Shown: positions 16,622 through 18,888 of the stretch, piece by piece
How the letters are laid out: the number at the start of each line of letters is the position of its first letter
Numbering within the stretch: the first letter of the stretch is position 1
Assembly: GCA_036679665.1 (NCBI GenBank)
Contig: JAZHEJ010000068.1
Coordinates: 1-18,888, forward strand
DNA: 18,888 nt
Origin: Tethybacter castelli
GTDB lineage: Bacteria > Pseudomonadota > Gammaproteobacteria > Tethybacterales > Tethybacteraceae
Direction: 5' to 3'
The notes under the pieces: model-generated
The model's input: only the letters and a program-made list of their open reading frames with translations
Database searches by the model: none
Told to the model about the DNA's origin: nothing
Made by a program: the position numbers and the translations under genes

Positions 16622-16801
16622 TTAATAGCTCCTTTTTTTTTTGGCGTAGTTTGGGTTGTTTAAGACCCGGTTGAAATCAGCATCACTCGAGATTATCTCA
16701 GTAATCGGCTTCTTGACCAGACCGAGTGAAATAGCGAGACCGGTATTAAGAATATTCACGAAATTTAACAGCTGAATAATCAGCGATGACAGATTAACGT
16801 A
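16622..16801 (-). other. Small reading frame, possibly a phage protein fragment (no ATG)
   Basis: The frame is open from the TGA at 16802 to the TAA at 16622-16624 (59 codons). It reads YVNLSSLIIQLLNFVNI, LNTGLAISLGLVKKPITEI and ISSDADFNRVLNNPNYAKKK: an amphipathic or membrane-prone half followed by a charged half, like real protein. There is no ATG; a GTG occurs at the V of NFVNI. The end runs into an A10 homopolymer (16633-16642 as T on the plus strand), another slippage-prone site. I do not recognise the family. It could be a pseudogene fragment or a small phage membrane protein. Confidence 0.3.
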
Positions 16802-16809
16802 TCAAACTA

Positions 16810-16926
16810 TTAATAAAGCCTGTTTCCGCTTCCAAGTTTAAACATTGTAGCCAACAATCCTACTGCTACGGACAAAAGATCCAGATTATTACTTTTGCCA
16901 TCAACTGCTCCCTTTATTCCCAGGTT
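16810..16926 (-). other. Small open frame with one hydrophobic segment (no start seen)
   Basis: Thirty-eight codons between two stops read NLGIKGAVDGKSNNLD, then LLSVAVGLLATMFKLG and SGNRLY. The middle could span a membrane. There is no ATG or convincing ribosome-binding site in this frame, and it overlaps the end of the S24 remnant at 16914-16990. It could be the far end of a broken phage gene or chance. The bases around 16830-16855 also faintly resemble 17798-17820 (shared gtagccaaca). Confidence 0.2.
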
Positions 16927-16990
16927 TTATTGTTGCTACGACAAGATCCGATTACCTCGTAATCGCCGACCTTCACAGTTGATACTCAGA
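16914..16990 (-). pseudogene. Second, decayed copy of an S24-peptidase (repressor/LexA-like) C-terminal tail
   Basis: On the minus strand the frame ending at the TAA at 16914-16916 reads VSTVKVGDYEVIGS and, after scrambled residues, KTWE. It aligns without gaps to the tail at 17794-17931 (FTAKAGDYEIIGT and KIWE). At DNA level the middle (GTAGCAACAATAAAA) matches the other copy best one base out of frame, so paired small indels have occurred. It lies just after the nuclease gene, as the first copy lies just before it, suggesting a past duplication of the repressor end or two related phage immunity genes. Confidence 0.5.
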
Positions 16991-17006
16991 TACCTTTAAT
17001 CTGATA

Positions 17007-17789
17007 TTATTCGTCATTACCTACAACAGGCCGATTGACAGCTTGAGGATTTGTTTCCTGTACAGTAGTTTTCTTGGTTGGTTGCGACTTCTTTATCGGA
17101 AGCGTAATATCAATTTCGTCTATACATGCCGATGCGCGCTCGTTGAGCAATTTTCGGAAAGATGAAACCAGGTCTTCGCTATGTACCAGCACTCCGGTTT
17201 TTTTCCGTAGTACCTTTCTAATCGTAATCAATACCTGTTCCGACAATATGGCACTCAAGAGCACCATTTCTCTCAAAGCGCTTTTTTTGTGCCAGTACTT
17301 ATCCAGAACTTTCTTCCTGATGCTTCTTAGAGAAATCAGATCAAATTTTTCTGCCAGTTCATGCGGATCATCGGCGAGAATGTCCCAAGTCGCAACTAGA
17401 ACCACATCGGAGGGCTGAGAAAAAAGCACTTTATACAAGCGCCATTCAACAGCGTTCGTGAGCACCATCCAGGAACATCCCAAGTCAAAACAGTAGCGCG
17501 ATCCTTGCTTCACATGCTTGGGAGTAAGAGTAAGATCTGCCCGTTTAATCTCCACCACGATATCTATGCTGTCTTCCGAGCGAATAACGAAATCAGCGAA
17601 TTCCGTATCTCCCGGGCCCCGAATGGAGTGCTCCCTCGTCAAATGTTTCAACGCATCGTATCCGCAAAGCAACTCGAGCACCTTGTCTATATGTCGCCGA
17701 GTTTCCGCTTCGTTACTCTCTTGATTTTTGATTTGAATAACAAGCTTTTGAGCGTGTCTGAGTTGTTTACGAAAAGCTCCGATATCCAT
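17007..17789 (-). CDS. HsdR_N-like PD-(D/E)XK nuclease-domain protein
   Basis: 260 residues. The N-terminal two thirds match the nuclease domain seen at the start of type I restriction HsdR subunits and in stand-alone HSDR_N proteins: helix ETRRHIDKVLELLCGYD with E29, FADFVI with the metal-binding D66, then VVEIKRAD giving the E80-x-K82 pair, and QGSRYCFDLGCSWMVLTN with Q95 and Y99 in the QxxxY arrangement. The catalytic D, E and K are all present, so it is probably active on nucleic acid. The last 120 residues (helical, then a polar lysine/threonine-rich tail) are unassigned; there is no helicase. The ATG lies five bases after the repressor stop (TAG at 17794-17796), so the two look co-transcribed. 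Intact, unlike its neighbours, which suggests selection for function, perhaps defence or superinfection exclusion; that is inference. Confidence 0.72.
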   Translation of the reverse strand: MDIGAFRKQLRHAQKLVIQIKNQESNEAETRRHIDKVLELLCGYDALKHLTREHSIRGPGDTEFADFVIRSEDSIDIVVEIKRADLTLTPKHVKQGSRYCFDLGCSWMVLTNAVEWRLYKVLFSQPSDVVLVATWDILADDPHELAEKFDLISLRSIRKKVLDKYWHKKSALREMVLLSAILSEQVLITIRKVLRKKTGVLVHSEDLVSSFRKLLNERASACIDEIDITLPIKKSQPTKKTTVQETNPQAVNRPVVGNDE

Positions 17790-17793
17790 GTCC

Positions 17794-18162
17794 CTATTCC
17801 CAAATTTTAATCGTAGCCAACACTGTACCGATTATTTCATAATCGCCAGCTTTGGCCGTAAACGGTTCGTAGGCCGGGTTTTCGCTGGTCATGCGTAGTG
17901 TCCCAACCAATCTACTGTGACTCATGTAGCATCAGCTTTTTGCATGCGCAAGACCTGGTAGCGACCGCCCAGAAATGTAGTTTCTAACTGCTGATTCGTT
18001 AAGGCCGCACAAACGGGCAACCTCAGCAACTGGTAGATCGCCGACCAATTTCCTTAGCTGAATGTAGTATTGAAAGGTATTATTCAATTGAGTGTATAGC
18101 TGAAGGGTATGCCGAAGGTATTCCAAAAATATACTAAATGCAGAACTAACTATTTTACTCAT
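17794..18162 (-). pseudogene. cI-like phage repressor: HTH plus S24 tail with the middle deleted
   Basis: The first part ends at a TGA (17932-17934) and carries a helix-turn-helix: VGDLPVAEVARLCGLNESAV and RNYISGRSLPGL, typical of phage cI-type repressors that continue into an S24 self-cleaving domain. In the same frame after the stop come 45 codons, including GTLRMTSENPAYEPFTA, KAGDYEIIGTVLA and TIKIWE, the exact end of an S24 peptidase/LexA-like domain. The section of about 100 or more residues with the catalytic serine and lysine is missing, so the gene looks reduced by an internal deletion plus a stop. The HTH portion alone might still bind DNA. The true start is unclear: the ATG at 18162 overlaps the divergent gene, and a TTG lies just before VGDLP. 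Confidence 0.65.
18072..18121. promoter_or_regulatory. Divergent phage control region with GAA(R)GGTAT direct repeats
   Basis: Between the repressor HTH and the divergent regulator lie three direct copies of GAA(A/G)GGTAT or GAAGGTAT at 18072-18080, 18102-18110 and 18114-18121. A TATACT box follows at 18130-18135. This is the place where operators of a cI/cro-type switch are expected. If TATACT is the real -10, the plus-strand gene must start later than the ATG at 18109. Confidence 0.4.
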
Positions 18163-18552
18163 GAGGCTTTGCTGTCAGCTCGTAATCGGCTAAAACAGCA
18201 AGGATTATTTCACGAAGACATCGCAACGCAAGTGGGTTCAATCGTTAGTGTAGTAAGGAAGGTTTTGTATGGATATCTATCTGCTCGTCGGAGCGGATGT
18301 CATCGCGTTGCCGTTACTCTAGGTTTCAAAAAAGCTATTTTGGCGGATTCAAATTTTCGCTCGACGGAGAATGTGAGTCCTCAAAAAACCGATCTTGAAG
18401 CTACCACGGCAGACTTTTTTGGGCAGACCGACCGGATCCGACAAAATGAAAATCGCAATTTTGGAGCGGTATCAGCATGCAACGTTGGCCACAGAACCAG
18501 TTGTGATACCTGTCGACTTTGTTTCGTTGCCTCGCGCGCCGGCATGCGTTGA
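18109..18552 (+). CDS. BcepMu gp16-like phage DNA-binding regulator (extended or frameshifted C-terminus)
   Basis: Residues about 21-75 give LLSARNRLKQQGLFHEDIA, VVRKVLYGYLSARRSGCHRV and AVTLGFKK, which follows the pattern of the BcepMu gp16 family of small Mu-like phage DNA-binding proteins: R-x-x-G, W-A-x-x-H, V-Y-x-V-L-x-G, R-G-x-S-H-x-I-A-V-x-L-G-L-K. The usual W-A is replaced by DIA and the key glycine-serine before HRVAV is partly changed, so it is divergent. Family members are about 70-90 residues; here another 70 residues of polar, cysteine-containing sequence follow, probably read-through into decayed DNA. In Mu-like phages this gene lies divergently next to the repressor and ahead of the transposase, as seen here. 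The start could be the ATG at 18109 or a later TTG near 18169. Confidence 0.45.
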   Translation: MPKVFQKYTKCRTNYFTHEALLSARNRLKQQGLFHEDIATQVGSIVSVVRKVLYGYLSARRSGCHRVAVTLGFKKAILADSNFRSTENVSPQKTDLEATTADFFGQTDRIRQNENRNFGAVSACNVGHRTSCDTCRLCFVASRAGMR

Positions 18553-18562
18553 AGGTGCGTGA
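18446..18562 (+). other. Small open frame overlapping the regulator; unassigned
   Basis: An ATG at 18446 opens a 38-codon frame, MKIAILERYQHATLATEP, then VVIPVDFVSLPRAPACVEGA, whose TGA overlaps another ATG (TGATG at 18560-18564) that opens a frame running into the CRISPR array. The first has a plausible protein-like composition and could be what is left of the phage gene after the regulator; the second is probably chance. No family recognised. Confidence 0.2.
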
Positions 18563-18743
18563 TGTTCGTACAGTGGCGCGCAGATATGCCGACTGACTGT
18601 CCATGCCAGGACACCACTCCCGAATCTGGTGCATTGTCGCCGCTTTATGTCTGGAGTTGGGCTACGAAATTTGCCCTGACATGGCCAAACAGATTGCTGA
18701 GTATCGTGAAATGCTGGCCGACCACCTGCTGCGCCTACCAAAA

Positions 18744-18888
18744 AGAAACACCCCGTATGCACGGGGAAGACCGCAACAGTCTGCTGTTTTTGGTTGGTGC
18801 CGGGAGAAACACCCCGTATGCACGGGGAAGACAAACTCAAGTCAAGCGTGGTGATCGACCGCCAAGAAACACCCCCGTATGCACGGGG
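18744..18888 (-). CRISPR. Type I-E-like CRISPR array, distal end (continues beyond the window)
   Basis: Repeats lie at 18744-18771, 18805-18832 and 18865-18888 (cut by the window end), with spacers of 33 nt (18772-18804) and 32 nt (18833-18864). The core CCCCGTATGCACGGGG forms a 5-bp stem. Read on the minus strand the repeat starts GTCTTCCCCG and ends GGTGTTTCT, matching the layout of type I-E repeats (GTGTTCCCCG start, 29 nt, spacers of about 32 nt). That sets transcription right to left, with the leader beyond the right edge, so this is the oldest, trailing end. The first two repeats have four C before GTATG and are 28 nt; the third has five C, giving the 29-nt form. No cas genes are in view. 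Confidence 0.9.

Noticed and set aside
18472..18854. Open frames on both strands reaching into the right-hand array
   Set aside because: They read through CRISPR repeats and change reading at each unit; no domain seen.

Overview
The window is a scaffold from a bacterium that looks proteobacterial. The class III aminotransferase, the UgpC-type ABC ATPases, the IS5-like, pRiA4b ORF-3-like and RelE-like remnants and the phage families all fit that, but no marker gene fixes the taxon. It is a stitched short-read assembly. There are four runs of ten N, and at three of them an exact 77-nt sequence occurs on both sides of, or shortly after, the gap. That is what a de Bruijn assembler using k=77 leaves behind. 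The second gap (4446-4455) has no shared sequence and may join DNA that does not belong together.

Region A (1-3192, GC-rich) is mostly broken genes: the tail of an IS5-type transposase, a pRiA4b ORF-3-like gene with an in-frame stop that runs into a frameshifted RelE-like toxin, a truncated zinc-independent MDR oxidoreductase, and a class III (GSA-aminomutase-like) aminotransferase in three frames. Region B (3194-9789, minus strand) holds carbohydrate or compatible-solute ABC transport genes: one complete UgpC-type ATPase, then across the gap a second operon of binding protein, permease, permease fused to a GH63-like glycosidase, and a cut-off ATPase. Region C (9863-12566, minus) has a copper-type P1B ATPase interrupted by a gap, with a SAM methyltransferase just upstream of it.

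Region D (about 12.6-18.9 kb) is clearly more AT-rich and is phage-derived. On the minus strand it carries a divergent phage major capsid protein (frameshifted in a G10 tract) followed closely by a phage primase/helicase-type ATPase (two frameshifts and a degraded Walker A). Upstream lie two unassigned small reading frames, a decayed S24-peptidase tail, an HsdR_N-like PD-(D/E)XK nuclease and a truncated cI-like repressor. Divergent from the repressor is a plus-strand gene resembling the BcepMu gp16 regulators of Mu-like phages.

The phage block lies between two tracts of related CRISPR repeats in the same orientation: a degenerate three-repeat tract with an exact 61-nt period at 12664-12814, and a type I-E-like array that starts at 18744 and runs off the window. 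The repeat orientation puts the leader to the right. One reading is that a transposable phage landed in a CRISPR array, cut off the distal part and then decayed with it. No cas gene is in the window. All six frameshifts I can place are of the same +1 class, so part of the gene breakage could be sequencing error rather than real decay.
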